DNA from: Terana coerulea
Lineage: Eukaryota; Basidiomycota; Agaricomycetes; Polyporales; Phanerochaetaceae
NCBI GenBank assembly: GCA_024811115.1
Contig: JAKOGH010000333.1
Span: 1 to 64,000, forward strand
Length of the DNA stretch: 64,000 bases
Reading direction: 5' to 3'
A model generated the notes under the pieces. It saw only the letters and a program-made list of their open reading frames with translations, was not told where the DNA came from and did not search any database. Below, one piece after another: positions 23,713-36,399 of the stretch. Each line of letters opens with the position of its first letter. The stretch's first letter is position 1. The position numbers and the translations under genes were made by a program.

Positions 23713-24756
23713 CGCGAGCTTGCGTTCGAAGAGTTGAGGGTGGGTGGTCGAGTTTGGAGTACTAGCTGGTTGATGAGTGTGCGTCGGAGCGGGGGACGAG
23801 GACGGGGAGTGGGATTGGCATCTTGTCGAGCGATGCGGGGAGGTTATATACGCTTTGGTGGCTGGTGAAAGCGGAAATGTGACAACAATTCGAGTGGAGG
23901 TGAGGGAAAGAAGACGGGGTGTTGTGTCTCGTGCCCGCTGGGTACGGCGCCTGTGTGTGTTTACCCGTTTAGACGCAGCGTGGGGGATCACGGCAGCGTA
24001 CGAGATCGGCCTGCGAGATCTAGCAGCCATTTCAGGCCGCCCAGGACCGAGACCGCCTGCACGCTTCTCCCCGGTCCGACCTCCGACATGGGTCGACCAC
24101 CCATCGGGCGGGCGATCTGCTGCAAGGACGCGGTCCGCGGCCAGCGTTTGATCCGGGGCACCTTTTCATTCCCACCTCCGCCCTGCACACCCAACGGCCA
24201 GTCTCTCTGGAAATCTAAGCCTGCACGGGAGACGTGCCCAGGCGGAAGGTGTCCAGCAGAGACAATGAACTTCACGATTGCCACCCCAGATCTCCTCCGT
24301 GCTTCTTTCCCACCCAGCCTCGGTTTCGACGCTGCCCACTCCGAACCATTGGTGCCTGCGTCGAGCGACCCGGCGGGAAGAAAAAGACTCGAAAGAACCT
24401 GGTGCCGCAAATCATTTACCGGGCGCAGCGTTCGGGAGGGCGGGCCCGCCTTCCGATTTCCTGGTCTGGGGTAGCGGCCCTGAGCGCACCCAGCCTTCTG
24501 CTTCACACCGCCGTCGCGTCGCTCGTCCCCCGGATTCATGGCACTCGTCCACCGGATGACCTGCCCGCACCCATCTATCGATGCTTGCATTTCCTCAGCT
24601 GCACGGCCTAGAGCTCAGCGCATTAAATAGCCATGCTTCTCGCTGAGCAGTGACGTACTATCCTCTCTTCCACTCTCATCCGCCGAGCTCGCTCAGCAGC
24701 TCTCTCAGCAATATCATCACCAAGTCACCGTCCAGCACAGCGAAGCCGAAGCCGAG
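23713..24756. promoter_or_regulatory. Shared divergent promoter of polyol dehydrogenase and KduD-like SDR
   Basis: 1,044 bp between divergent start codons. It contains TATATAA on the minus strand (23844-23850). Four matches to the CreA/Mig1 glucose-repressor consensus SYGGRG are seen: CCGGGG 24153-24158, CCCCAG 24284-24289 (reverse), CTGGGG 24466-24471 and CCCCGG 24528-24533. The motif is short, so in GC-rich DNA some matches are expected by chance. Carbon repression is plausible for these enzymes but is inference. Confidence 0.45.
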
Positions 24757-27700
24757 ATGGACCCAACGCCTACTTTGCCCGCACTGCAGCTTTTCTCGCT
24801 CGAGGGCCAGAACGTGCTCATCACCGGTGCTACCAGAGGTACGCATCCTCCAACGTCCAAAGCGCGGTCGCGCGGGTGTCATCCTGTGCCTTTCATTCTC
24901 GCCTACCTGCATTCTCGGCCGTACACAGCCACCACGTCTCTCCTTCCGATCCTCGAGAGGGATATAGGCTTTCACTGCTTACACCGCCACCGCCGCCGCA
25001 CTCGCTTCTCCATTATCCATCCCGCTCCCATTTGTGCCTCATTATTGTCCACACTTCATTTGCATCCCGCACGGATGGTTTCGTGACGTGCGGACTTACG
25101 CATACATGACGTGTCCGTACCGCGTCCCCGCGCCGCATTCCGCGCCCGACCGCTTTTGTTTGCATAATTAGCCGCATGGTTACTAAAATCTACCTCTTCC
25201 CCTCCCCGCTCACTCTCGGCGGACAGGCATAGGCCAAGCATGCGCTATCGCACTGGCCCAGGCCGGCGCAAGCATCTGCTTGATCCAACGCCCTTCCAAC
25301 ACGAACACGACCACGTACGACGCAATCAAGGTTCTCGGGAAGCGCGTCGAGGTCTTGGACTGCGACTTGGCCGATCTGGAGGAGGTGAAGAAGCTTGTGC
25401 CGAGGGCGGTCGAGCTATTTGGCGAGGCGGGGTTGCATGTGCTCGTGAATTGCGGAGGGATCCAGAGACGGGCTCCTGCAGTCCAGTTTAGCGAACAGGA
25501 CTGGGATGAGGTGCGCCTATCTTTTGTCTTCATGTCGGAGGGTGCGTTGCTAACAGTGCCTCGGTTTTTTGTTTCATCTTTTCCTCGAACTTTTGGACGC
25601 ATATACTCAACAATTGAACGGATATGCCCAACAACTGCACGCATACACCCACTGAAAATCTCCATTGCACACTTGAAACACTACAATCCGCCATCGGAAC
25701 GCGCTCGCACGGCTCCACGGGCCTACCTACTCCCTGTGCACTCTTCGACGTACGTTCCATCGCGCCTATGGATCCTCCATGCCCCGGGAACCTCCCCAAC
25801 CCTCTTCCTCCCGCGCACGCATCTCTCCGTCTCCCCGCATTTGCATTTCTTGCCTTTCCTCCGCGCATTCAAACGCTCGACAAATGTACGTTCACCCGGA
25901 CGCCCAAACTGACCGGTTCGGCCTTCTCCCTTGGATACACCTCTGCCTACTCTATGGGCCACCCCTCCGGATTCCGCTGGGATTCTATGGCGTGGTCCTG
26001 CGCGTGCCCCGGGTATTCTGTTCGGCCGCCGCCCCGCGGACGCGGGCGCAACTCTATCGCACGCGCGCACGCCTCGGGACGGGCCCTTCGCACGGCCTGC
26101 TGCACCTTCCCACGGCGCGGCTCTGCGCATGTGTCTCCTGGACTGCAACTCAATGCCTCGCACACCGGGTGTATGACGTCGCGCCCTCGTGGCTCGGCTG
26201 CCCTCCTAAACGGGCCTGCTGCATGTCTTCCACTGGACGCTTTGCACCCCCGCTTCCTCCTGGACTCGTTGGCCACCGCGCGACGTTCTACGCTCCGACC
26301 GCGGTCGTTCTCATGGACCCTGGCCTGGCGCTGCGCGTGCCCCCTGCGCCGCTGCTGGCCTGCCCCCGCTGCGCACTCTGCCCGCGGCCCTGCGCGATGG
26401 ATGTTGGCCGACCCTGCTGCATCCTGGATTGCGCGTTCTGCACGATGGACGATCGGCGCTGCGACCCTGGGGCATCTGGATGCTGCACGGCGGGGGCGAT
26501 GGATGCTTTCGGCGACGCGCATCTGCGTCCTTCGTATGACATCGGCGCACCCCTTGATTTCATCCGTTCGCTCCCTGTGGTCGCGCACGGCCTCGCCCTG
26601 TCCCGCGGCTCCCCTGCATCATCCTTCGCGCATCGTGATCCCTCGCACCCCGTCTGGCCTCCGGCGTACCAACCCATTGTGCATCGCGCTGCTATTTCTG
26701 TGTGTTTCTTTCCGGCCTGGCCAACTGGTGTTGCTGGTGCATGAACGGCCCCTTCGATGCTCGTGCGCGCCTCCATGTGCGATGCCTCGCCGGCGCCGCC
26801 CCCACCTGTGCGACCGCTGCCGCCGCGCTTCCCATCGCGCCGCGACCCTGCGCGCGCCCTGCCTGCATCTACGTGCGCGACGACGGCCTCGATACGCGCG
26901 TCGCCCTGCACGTGGCACCGCATGACGTGCGCCGCCTTTGCGCCGCCCGCGCGTCGCGTCACGCTGCTCGCACGCGCGATTCTGTACGCTGAACGGCGTG
27001 TCTGTGCCATGGATGATGGACGGCCCTGGCGTGCGTTATGTCATAACGATCGTCGCTCACTGCGCGCGTGCGGCCCTGACTTCTGCCTTCTGTGTCGCAT
27101 CGCGCTCCCTTGCCTTGTTCTGCGCACCTCTGACGGCGTGGTTCTCCCGGTCTGGGCCTCGACGATTCGCTGACGTCTACATTGGATGATGCCTATCTTG
27201 TAATTTTTTGCTATGCTGCTGCTGACGCTGCAGGTCCTAAATGTGAACCTCAAGGCGTGCTGGCTGCTTGCGCAGGCGGCGGGCCAGCACATGGTCCCGC
27301 GCCGCCGCGGCAAGATCATCAACTTCTGCAGCCTCTTGACCTACCAGGTCTGTCGCGCCGTGATTCACACGATCTCTCACTCACTGACGACGCGGTTCGC
27401 GAGACAGGGCGGGCTGACGGTGCCCGCGTACGCGGCGGCGAAGGGCGCACTCGGCCAGCTCACGAAGGCGCTCGCGAACGAGTGGAGCAAGGTGAACGTG
27501 CAGGTGAACGGCATCGTGCCGGGGTACATCGCAACGGACATGTGCGTTCCCCTCCTCACCCTCTGCTCCCCATTTTCTGTTATTTATTTACGTGGTTGTG
27601 CGTTGCAGGAACGAGAAGCTGCTCGCGGACCCGACGCGCCTGCGCCAGATCAGTGAGCGCATCCCCGCGGGGCGCTGGGGGCGCCGGCGGACTTTGCGGG

Positions 27701-27785
27701 CCCGGCGGTGTTCCTCGCGAGCGCGGCGAGCCAGTACGTGTGCGGCGAGCTGCTCGTCGTTGACGGCGGCTGGATGGGGCGATGA
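24757..27785 (+). CDS. Short-chain dehydrogenase, 2-deoxy-D-gluconate 3-dehydrogenase/KduD-like, one indel
   Basis: Exons 24757-24838, 25227-25510, 27234-27347, 27408-27541, 27609-27785. Motifs: [19 protein letters not shown] (cofactor glycines), [27 protein letters not shown] (catalytic Ser region), [10 protein letters not shown] (Tyr-x3-Lys), [13 protein letters not shown] and [15 protein letters not shown]. These closings are typical of KduD-type SDRs, which interconvert 2-keto-3-deoxygluconate and its 5-keto form. One G is missing from the run at 27677-27681; adding it gives exactly 263 residues. Introns of 388 and 1,723 bp are exceptional beside the roughly 60 bp norm here. Shares a promoter region with the polyol dehydrogenase. 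Confidence 0.85.
25511..27233 (+). other. Giant 1,723 bp intron with a GC-rich degenerate repeat insert
   Basis: It begins GTGCGCC and ends CTGCAG, joining WDE to VLNVNLKA in frame. From about 25900 to 27170 the sequence is very GC-rich, with recurring imperfect pieces such as CCTGCTGCA and TCCTGGA(C/T)TGC (near 26096, 26213, 26410). All frames are nearly open because of composition, not coding. It looks like a decayed minisatellite or inserted element. No TIR or target duplication was found. Confidence 0.6.
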
Positions 27786-30700
27786 GCGGCGCCGCGCCGC
27801 GTGGAGCATCAAAAGTGTGTATCGGCCGGCTTCGGGAAGAAGAAAAAACATCGATGAGCGGCTGCGAAAGTGTATGATTGTATCTTGCCCTTGACTGAGA
27901 ATGTACGTTAGCTATCGTTGTACGCTCGACTCAAATCGTAGTTGGTACTTGGAATAGGCGACGCGCTCAAGTCCATCTCAAACATATCCGTAGTCCATGA
28001 AGGGTGAACCGCCGTTTCGCTGTTTGTCTCGGGAGACTGATCTTGAGCCTCCCGAGTCGACTTCGACTGCGCGCAGACTCAGACTACTCTTCGGTCGACT
28101 CGATCTCAGTGGACCAGGGAGACTTCACTAGTTATGAAACTGTCCGGAGATTCGGGATGCCCCAAGCCCGCGAAGAATCCGCGAGCCGCAGGAACGAGGG
28201 CAGCAGCAGCCACGAAAGTTTGAGGCCCACAATTGGGCGTGCGCCGCGCCATAGGGTTTGCAGATCCGTTGGGTCGTGATTGACCCTGGCGCAGCGACGG
28301 CCACGATTGAGAACAGCTGTTCTCGGAATGCAGCACAAGCTCGTGCACGGCAAGTTCAGCAGAGGTGCCACCCACACGGAGATGCGTTACGACGCATGGA
28401 TAGACGAAGATTCATATTTGCGACCCTGATTGCGACGAGCAGGAAGTGTACGCTGGCGAAGTATGAGAGCTGCATGCTGTCTAGGGCTGCCTGGATTCCG
28501 TGTCAAGTATACTCAAGCTCTGGACACCCGCTGGCAAATTTGGTACAGAGCCTGCTTCAATTCCTTTCGTAAACCGACCCTGCACGGAAACATACCCAAA
28601 GCGCGCGAGGGCTGCTCCAACTTCCCGCATCTCGTGACACTGTATTGCACGCTCTCCACACATCGGCGCACATACATTACAACACGCAAGTACAGGCAGA
28701 TATCTAGGGTCGGGAGGGATATTGTCCAGGGCTGCGGCTGAGACATTAAACATATGCTCATCGTGTACGTGGCTGTAGGTGCACTTGAGGCTGTAGAAGA
28801 TAGTACAGCGCAATCTTGGAGCGCAATGCCTCTCGGAGACCTCGAGGCACGGCACCATGCTGTGCGTCCGCGCGATCGCTGGATCAGGAGGACAGCGGAA
28901 GAACCAGGATTAACGTGCGCAGGCTCTGCGCGTCGTGGGTCTGCAGCGCCGAGGGCCTACTATCGGAGTACTGCACCGTCCCGCAGACCGCACGGTGTGA
29001 GCACCCGTGGGACTGCACCTGGGGCTACCGCGGCCGCGTTGGTGCACGCCTTCCCGAAATCACGCTGGGGCCCCGCAAATCTCTGCACCAGCCCGCATCG
29101 ATGCATCGGGGGCGTGATCGGCGCAGCGGAGGAAGAAGGCTGGAAGCACTCCGAGGCTGGCGACGGCGCACCGCGCACAGACAAGAAGCACCGTGCGCAG
29201 GCGCGCGGGAAGCGCGTACACGATATGGAGGACGGGGCGCGAACGCGCACCGGGGGGGCTTGAGGGGCGGTGCGTCGTGTCGGGACTCAAAGGCCAGGGC
29301 AGATCGGAGAGCGGTGCGATGCGCATCGGTTCTCGGTGGCCTATCGAGATTGGCAACGCAGCGGAGGGCAAAAGCAGGACGAACGATGCAGTCTGGTCTG
29401 ATCGCTGCTGGTGTCGTAAGGCCCTAGGCCCTCCTGTGCGCAGAAGCCCTGCAAGAGGGTCGATGTTGCACAGGATGCACCCCAGCGAGTCTGGACCGCA
29501 CGGTGTTACACCCTCTAACCTCCTTCACCTCCAAATTTACCTCGAAGACTTGGAGCGAAGGTTAACGTTTGGTAGGTTGCCGCAACGCTCGACGTCGGCC
29601 TGGGAATGACCGCGCGGACATCCCGGTACCTGTCCAGCTTGGTGGAGCGCGCGGGCTCGGAGCGTCGAGGCAGAGACTTGAGGCCTTTGCGTGGACTTGA
29701 CAATTGAGAACCATATGGTCGCGACCACAGGACAGAGACGGCGCTGACGGACTTCAGCGGCCCGCCTCGCCAATCGTCCGCGGTTATCTGCACCTGCACC
29801 CCGCCACGGCACAGCGAATCGAAGCCGCTGCCACAAGGGAAGAGGACTTGAGACGCTGTGGTTGCCACCGGCTATCGCGACGCCCCTGAGCCTTCCTGCG
29901 AAGGTGCGTTCGCATTGTCGTCGGAGCGAGAGCGAAGGTTGAGCGGCATCGGGAGCCCCAGTCGGATGAATGAAGCGAAAAGATGAAGCACATTGACTCG
30001 ACTGCGTCGGGATGTACCACACTGAGAGTTGCGTTCAGAGAGCACGAACAAAGGGCGTGCAGGGTGTGGACGTCATCCGCGACCGAGGGTGAATATGCGT
30101 CCAATCCGAAACATTCGAAGGCCGGACAACGCATGATTGGATTGTAATCGAGCACGAGCACCGCAATGCCAGTCGGAAGGGCTTCATATTCATTGCATCG
30201 TATCGCATCGGTCCTCCGCGACGTGATCGGTGTAATCGTACGAAACGAGTCATGGTGTTGGCCAGAGCTACTCTCGGTTATCCGCGCAATGATGGCAAAG
30301 CATGCGACCCTGCACAATGACGAGAGTTTGTCAGTCATTGAAACTTCACAGTGAAAGCGATGGTTCCTCGTGTGGTGATCCAGGGATTGGGAGGCGGATT
30401 TAGAGTGCTCCAAAGGGCTACAGCGTTGACTGGCGGTCTGGGTCCGGTCGGCGGGTGTCTATCCATCTCTGCCCAGGGCACACGTGCTCACCTGCGGGTA
30501 TGTTATTCTCATGGCCCGTAAGGAAATACGTTTCCGTGCGAGTTGTGTAACATATGACAGTAGTATGTCATGCAGGGTGATCTCGCTGGGGAACGGAAAG
30601 CGGTGCGATGTGCGATATGTTGAGAGCTGAACGTGAGTCTGTCAAGCTGCCTCGTCACGATGCTCAACTAATGCGCCCCGACTTTTGAGCGCTAGCGCCC

Positions 30701-33700
30701 CAATAGGCAGAGGCTGGAGGGAGCGATTCGAGGTCTCGGTGAGTCCATCAAAATTCTCTGGGTGTGAACCTTTACGTACGTGAGCAAGTAGATCTCTCGA
30801 ATATGCAGCGAGTCCCGAACGCGATGGAGAGAAGCAACTGGCCGTCAAACTGAGGCCCACAGGAAGTCGGGTCGTGTAAGATGATCTCTGCAGGGTAAGT
30901 AGATTGTGTGCTTCTCTTGTCTGCAAGTGTGTGAAGTAGAACCATGCGCACGGCTTTACGGCTCGAAGGACTGTCCACAAGCGCGAAACCTAGCCATAGA
31001 GAAATTCCGAATAGGCGCTGTAAAGAGCAGCATTGGAAAGGGTGCGCCTTTGCGAGCATTGAGGATTTATGAATGAACAGGGCCCGTACACGGAGTTTGT
31101 GAACCTTAGCTAGCAATCAGTTTCGTGCAAATATCTTGCATACGCACTCAAGCTGGCGATCTGTCAGGCGTTTGTGGAACAGTGTTGAGCAAAAACAGTA
31201 CGATTACTTACCCGACTGGTCGCCGCCACTGGAATATGACAGAATGTTGTCAAACTCTCCAGACATGTTCGAGGGTATCTGTGTCTCAACACCCGTATAC
31301 CGTTGGTTTGAATATTCGTCAGAGTGCGTGTACTGGAAGTTGCGACTTTGGTACGAGGTTGATGTGCAGCGACGGGACGAAGTACGCAAAAGGAAAATCG
31401 GCGGTCGCGGGAGAAGCCTCGTGGCAGCGGAGATGAGCGGCGGCGCACCGCAGTCCAAATTAGGTAGTCGAAGTACATACCGCTCGGGCACGGTTACCAA
31501 TGGTTTGCTCGACAGAGACACCGTACCGAAATTTAAAACTGTTTACTGTGAGCCAGGAGCTACAGAGCTAGCTTTGTCCGAATAGCGTTCAGTGACTGAC
31601 GGCAGAGGACCCGGTAATGAGGAAGCGGCATTCTCCCCAGAGGTGCCTTGTGCTGCACATATCTTCCGTGGATTCATCCTGGCGAAATGTCCGAGGGTGG
31701 GAACGATATGATGGTGATTGGGTCTTCGGACAGCGCCTGGGGACCAGCAGGCCGAAAATGAGCGTCAGAGTCCGTGTTCATTGTGCGTTTAGCAGAAGCA
31801 AGACGGTGTTTCGGCACCATGCGAGTGGCAAGCAGCGTGAGGCCCGCAAGCTCAGGCTGATGAGGTCCGGATTGGAGTCAAGTGACAGCCTTCGGGCCTG
31901 CAGTTCCAAGCGATGGCGTATTTGGACAGAATTTCCCCGCGGCAAAGGGAAGATAGCTACTTATCCACCGGCATTTCAATGAGTGCCACTCAGGAGAGCT
32001 TCAACGAGAGTTCCTTCAATTATGCTTGATAACACGAGGAGCACGCCGCGTGCTGTGAGAGTATAATCTGCGGCGTAACTCCGCGACGACAGGTGGAAGG
32101 TGGGCTTCGGGTTGACTAAAAATTAAAGGCGTTCAATCAGCCAGTGACAGGACTCGCCAGGCAACACTCGCTGCACGGCAGCTCTCGGCACGAGGTACGG
32201 AAAACGCTAACGTACAACAGGGACGCTGAGAATAGTTCGCGAGGTTGCCCACATGTATGAAGGCGTTTGACCCTAGATGCAGCGTTCCAGGCATTGTCCA
32301 TCACCCTGCACCATTTGAATGGCCCTACATGGGGTCGGTGGCTGTCAGTGCTGCAGAGAATTAGATTCTGGGGTTGCTTAGCTATTTTGATCGGCGAGCA
32401 GTAGGCGTTCTAGCTGAGACTGTCCGATTGAACTGCGGGTAGACCCGAGGCGACAGGGAACAGCCCCCGAGTTTGACGCAGTGGTCGCCAGAGAAAGATT
32501 TCAGGGCCCTGTAAAGCAACGCTATCGTCGGACAAAGCATGAGAACGATTCATGCACGTATGGAGAAAAGATGGGCGTGTAGCTTGAAATGCACATTACC
32601 TCGTGTGCTGAACCACGGGTTCACAGCCCCGTTCACCTCAGATGATATTTGCCTATAACGAGACGCGACGATGCATCGTGTTCCACGTTAGAACCTGATT
32701 TTACAGGCCGTCAATCAATATATTCATTATTTTGTATCTGAGCTGGAAGGCTGACCGGCGGAAACAGACTCGCACCCCGAATCGTTGTTCTACGTCGCGC
32801 TGGCGTATGTAGCGAGAAAAGAAGTTTTCCTGCGTTGCGGCATGCCTTTAACAGGCTCCCTCAATGGCGATGCTAATTTGGCCGTGCCCCCTATGTCCAA
32901 GTTAGCCTGCCAGAAAATGACGATCACTAGCGCGGGTCCGTCGTGTGCGGAAAGCACTCACATCCCACGGCATCTTATCAGTAAGATTTACTCCAAACAA
33001 ACTCCGCGGCGGCATCAACTGCTTGCCTGTAGAATAGTTCAGCGTTCGTCGACATCATGGTAGCACTGTCCTGTAACTTTGACGTAACGCTCCCCCTAGG
33101 TCATGTCGTATGCTCAGTCGCCTGGAAAGTTTGAGCTAAATAGGGGTAGCGGCGTACTCACTGGCGTGCGCGATGAGATAATTTCTCCACGTGTAGTTAT
33201 CCCACCACCGCTTCATACGGGACGGACAGTGATGATGGTATGAATGGAGGCGGCTTCTTTCCTCGAGCAGGCCCGTGGAAGGGTTCAAACTGACAGGGTG
33301 AACAGCGCCGTTCCCAGGATCGAACCGCGAACTCACTCGAACTGAGACTTCTAGAGTTGCCGAACCGCATTGTATCCATCGGGAACCTGCCGCCACCATA
33401 CTTCGGACAGCTCACAGCAGCAATCAATCTGCGCTTTTAGATTGCGCGTAAGACAAGCTCTCGGCGGACGTTGCAGAATGGGAGAACGCCGTGTACGAGA
33501 TGCAGTACCATGACAAACGTGCTTTGCGGTCCGACTCGCGTCGGACGCTGCAGAGACCTACTCGGTCCTCCTGTATGCTCAAGACGTTGAACCCTGTTGA
33601 CTTCACGGGATTAGGCCCGAATTGGCCCTTGCCCTCGAGCATATGAAGCTAAGAGAGTGGTAATGGGCAACCATCCTGAGAGCGGGGTGACTAACCTACA

Positions 33701-35136
33701 TACCTGGGACCGGTACCTCAGACGATTATCGAGGATAGCGATTCGTAATGCCAGACTCTGCGGCGGCGCTATACCAAAAGCGCTTGATGCTCGGCCGGTT
33801 TCCGGAGACCGCAGCTAGGCATTGCATAACCATCCCATCGGGAATTTGCGCTCGTAGCGTACTCTTCGTGACGGTCTGACGCAGACAGGCGAGCCGACAC
33901 AAATCAGAATATATTCCAGCCTACAGCGCAAGCCGTAGCCTGGCGGCCTTGCATTACCGGATTATTATGCCGCTTTTTGTCAAAATATAGCTGGTCACCG
34001 AAGCCACGGTGCCGTCAGGATGTTTGGGCTGGGCTCCTTCATGAGCTGGGGGTGCCCGGTGCAAAGAGCTTCCGATATTCGCACATTCCATAAGGCGGCA
34101 CAGCTGCCGCACAGATTGTGTCTAAGCGAAGGATCTGCGGTCCGAACTCGCGCAGCGTCTGCGGCTCCCCTTGTTCCTGACATGTCGACAGAGATCAGCC
34201 CGTGCATGCCTTTCAACGCTTAAGGTGTTTTACCGTAGGCTGGTCTATTAGCTAGAGATAGGGGCAATCGTTTACTTGCATACTGACGTTGTTCGTCTTC
34301 ATTAACAACGTGTTTGAGCCTGCCTCAAGCATCACATTTACGCATAGGAAGTCGTCCACTGAAAGACTTACTTTATGCACCCCTAAAAATATCCACACCG
34401 CATAACCACTAAACAGAGCAGCGGGAAGCGGATGTACGACTAACAGCGTTTGTCGACTTCACCAACGATACATCAACAAGCTCGGTCGGAGAGCCGAGAG
34501 CTTGACATGATGATGCGAGGGATAAGGTCGCCCGTCAGCCTCATGTGCATTGCGGGTTCACTAAAAGGCAGCCTAAAATGAATCAATTATTGCCGTATAT
34601 CCACAAAAAATCCCATACTTATGCAACGTCCTCGATAAGCGGTATTGAGCACTGTGAAACACCAACTCACACCAAGGATTACTGCTCGCAAAATTTCTTC
34701 AGTATCGACGGTCGGCAGGCTGGCCATGGTGCGAACGCCTACCAAGCGAACGGCGCACTCTGATATTCTTCTGGGCCGTTGTTTTTCGTCAAAACGTCTA
34801 CATAGTGCTGAAGGTAACGGGGAAGCTTGGAAGGCGACGTAGTGACTGCCAACAGCAGCGCCAAGCCCTCTGGGCACGACTGGGTGGTGGTGGGTGTCAC
34901 TGGACACACAGGCGCATCAGCCCTGAGCGACGCTGCACAAGGTATATCCGTGACGTCATTACGGTGACAAATCGCAGTGATACAGTTTTGGTGAGCATGA
35001 GAGCGTCGGCAGAGACCATTTGCCTGCTCCTATGACTTCTCGCTGTATATTGAAGCCATCATCAGTTATAAGGGGGTCGCTGAGCTCACGAGGACCGTTC
35101 TCACTCACCCCGTTCGCTCACAGCGTATCCCGCAGA
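27786..35136. other. 7.3 kb without a recognisable gene
   Basis: Mixed composition. The longest open frames (for example 31136-31585 plus, 29784-30413 minus) match no family I know and overlap other frames. No splice-joined series resembling a protein, no transposon ends and no tRNA was found. It could hold long non-coding RNA or very old transposon remains. Confidence 0.45.
35066..35073 (+). promoter_or_regulatory. TATA-like box of the glutathione transferase gene
   Basis: TTATAAGG lies about 70 bp upstream of the start codon at 35137, with CT-rich DNA between. Confidence 0.5.
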
Positions 35137-36105
35137 ATGTCATCCGTCGAACCCGCCAGCGAACCCGCCGCGAAGAGACAGAAGAAGGAAGACTATGTTC
35201 TCTACTATGTTCGTGCTTCAGCTTGTTGAGACTTTTACGTGCTGATATTCGGCCGTCGTACCAGTGGCCCGGTATCCCAGGCCGTGGTGAACACATCCGT
35301 TTGGCTTTCGAGTATGCCGGAGTCCCCTACGTTGAGCAAAACGAGCCCAAAACGCTTGTACCGTCGATCACGGACCCAGCAAAGAGCGGACACCCTCATG
35401 CATTCGCGCCGCCCGCGCTGAAGTTGCCGTCCGGGCGTATACTGTCGCAGACGCCGGCCATTCTGAACCACATCGCACCAAAGCTGGGGCTGGCAGGGAA
35501 GAAGGAAGGCGAGGATGTAGAGGAGACTAGGAGTGTCGTAAACCAGCTCGTGCTGACGGCTCTTGATTTGAACAATGAGGCGAGTTGCCATGACTAGTGT
35601 TACTATACGCCACTAACGGCAGGTATCTTAGACACACGATACTCATCACCCCATCGCTGTGGAAGACTATTATGAGAACCAGAAGGATGAAGCCATCGCC
35701 AAAGCAAAGTCTTACCGTGCGAACCGCCTACCCAAGTTCTTGAAGTACTTCCAGACTGTCCTCACCACAAACCCGGAGGCTAAGAACAATGGCGGCACAT
35801 ACTTGGTTGGGTCGACGACAACGACGGCAGACTTGGTCCTCTTCCAGGTGAGATCGACAGCCATCTTACGGCCGCGTATAGGCACTCATTCGCCGCTTGC
35901 TTTCGAGGTCTTGGACGGTGTAAGCTTTGCCTTCCCCAAGCGCATCGAGGCACTGAAGAAAAGCGGGGAATACACCAATGTCTTCGCCCTCAAAGACCGC
36001 GTTGAAAATGAGCCAGGAATCAAGGAATATCTCGCCAGTGGAAGGAGGAAGAAGTACAGCATGGGTATATTCCGCCATTACGAAGAGTTAGATGCTGAGG
36101 AGTGA
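35137..36105 (+). CDS. Glutathione S-transferase-like protein
   Basis: Four exons (35137-35208, 35265-35579, 35632-35847, 35908-36105) total 266 residues. The thioredoxin-like N-domain reads LYYWPGIPGRGEHIRLAFEY, followed by LKLPSGRILSQTPAILNHIA, whose Gln-Thr takes the usual glutathione-binding turn (Gln/Glu-Ser/Thr). The all-helical C-domain includes THDTHHP, YYENQKDEA, YLVGSTTTTADLVLFQ and VENEPGIKEYLASGRR. Sequence style resembles sigma-type or nematode-like GSTs. The role is conjugation or peroxidase detoxification in the cytosol, and the substrate is unknown. The second intron uses GC-AG ends (GAG|GCGAGT ... TTAG|ACA), required by frame. The charged Lys/Arg tract after the start (AAKRQKKED) is unusual for a GST. 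Confidence 0.9.
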
Positions 36106-36399
36106 ACTGGCGTTCTGGACGATGGACCCGAGAAACGATTTGATGGAGAGATAGTTTTGCACAATACCAAGCAACAGAATGTGAACAGATGAGATGCGAG
36201 TCGACGCGGGGTGTGCCAGGATTCACGGAGGGAGATGGCGGTGTGAAGGCAAGTTTCCAAAATACGGTGAGTCGGGACGAGCACCGGATGCTCGAACCGC
36301 CCACGCGAGATCCACGTGCACAAGCGCTGGGAGAGAATTAATGTCACTTGCCTTGTTTGCACTTTTGTAATTTACCACCTTCGACTGCCAAGCTCCTCT

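Noticed and set aside
25624..26925. 433-codon open frame
   Set aside because: Lies in the GC-rich intron, with overlapping open frames on both strands; low-complexity translation.
31136..31585. 149-codon open frame in the gene desert
   Set aside because: No motif, signal peptide or splice partner, and overlapped by minus-strand frames.
33280..33345. Possible tRNA on the minus strand (GGTTCGATCC)
   Set aside because: Flanking T-stem and acceptor bases are not complementary.
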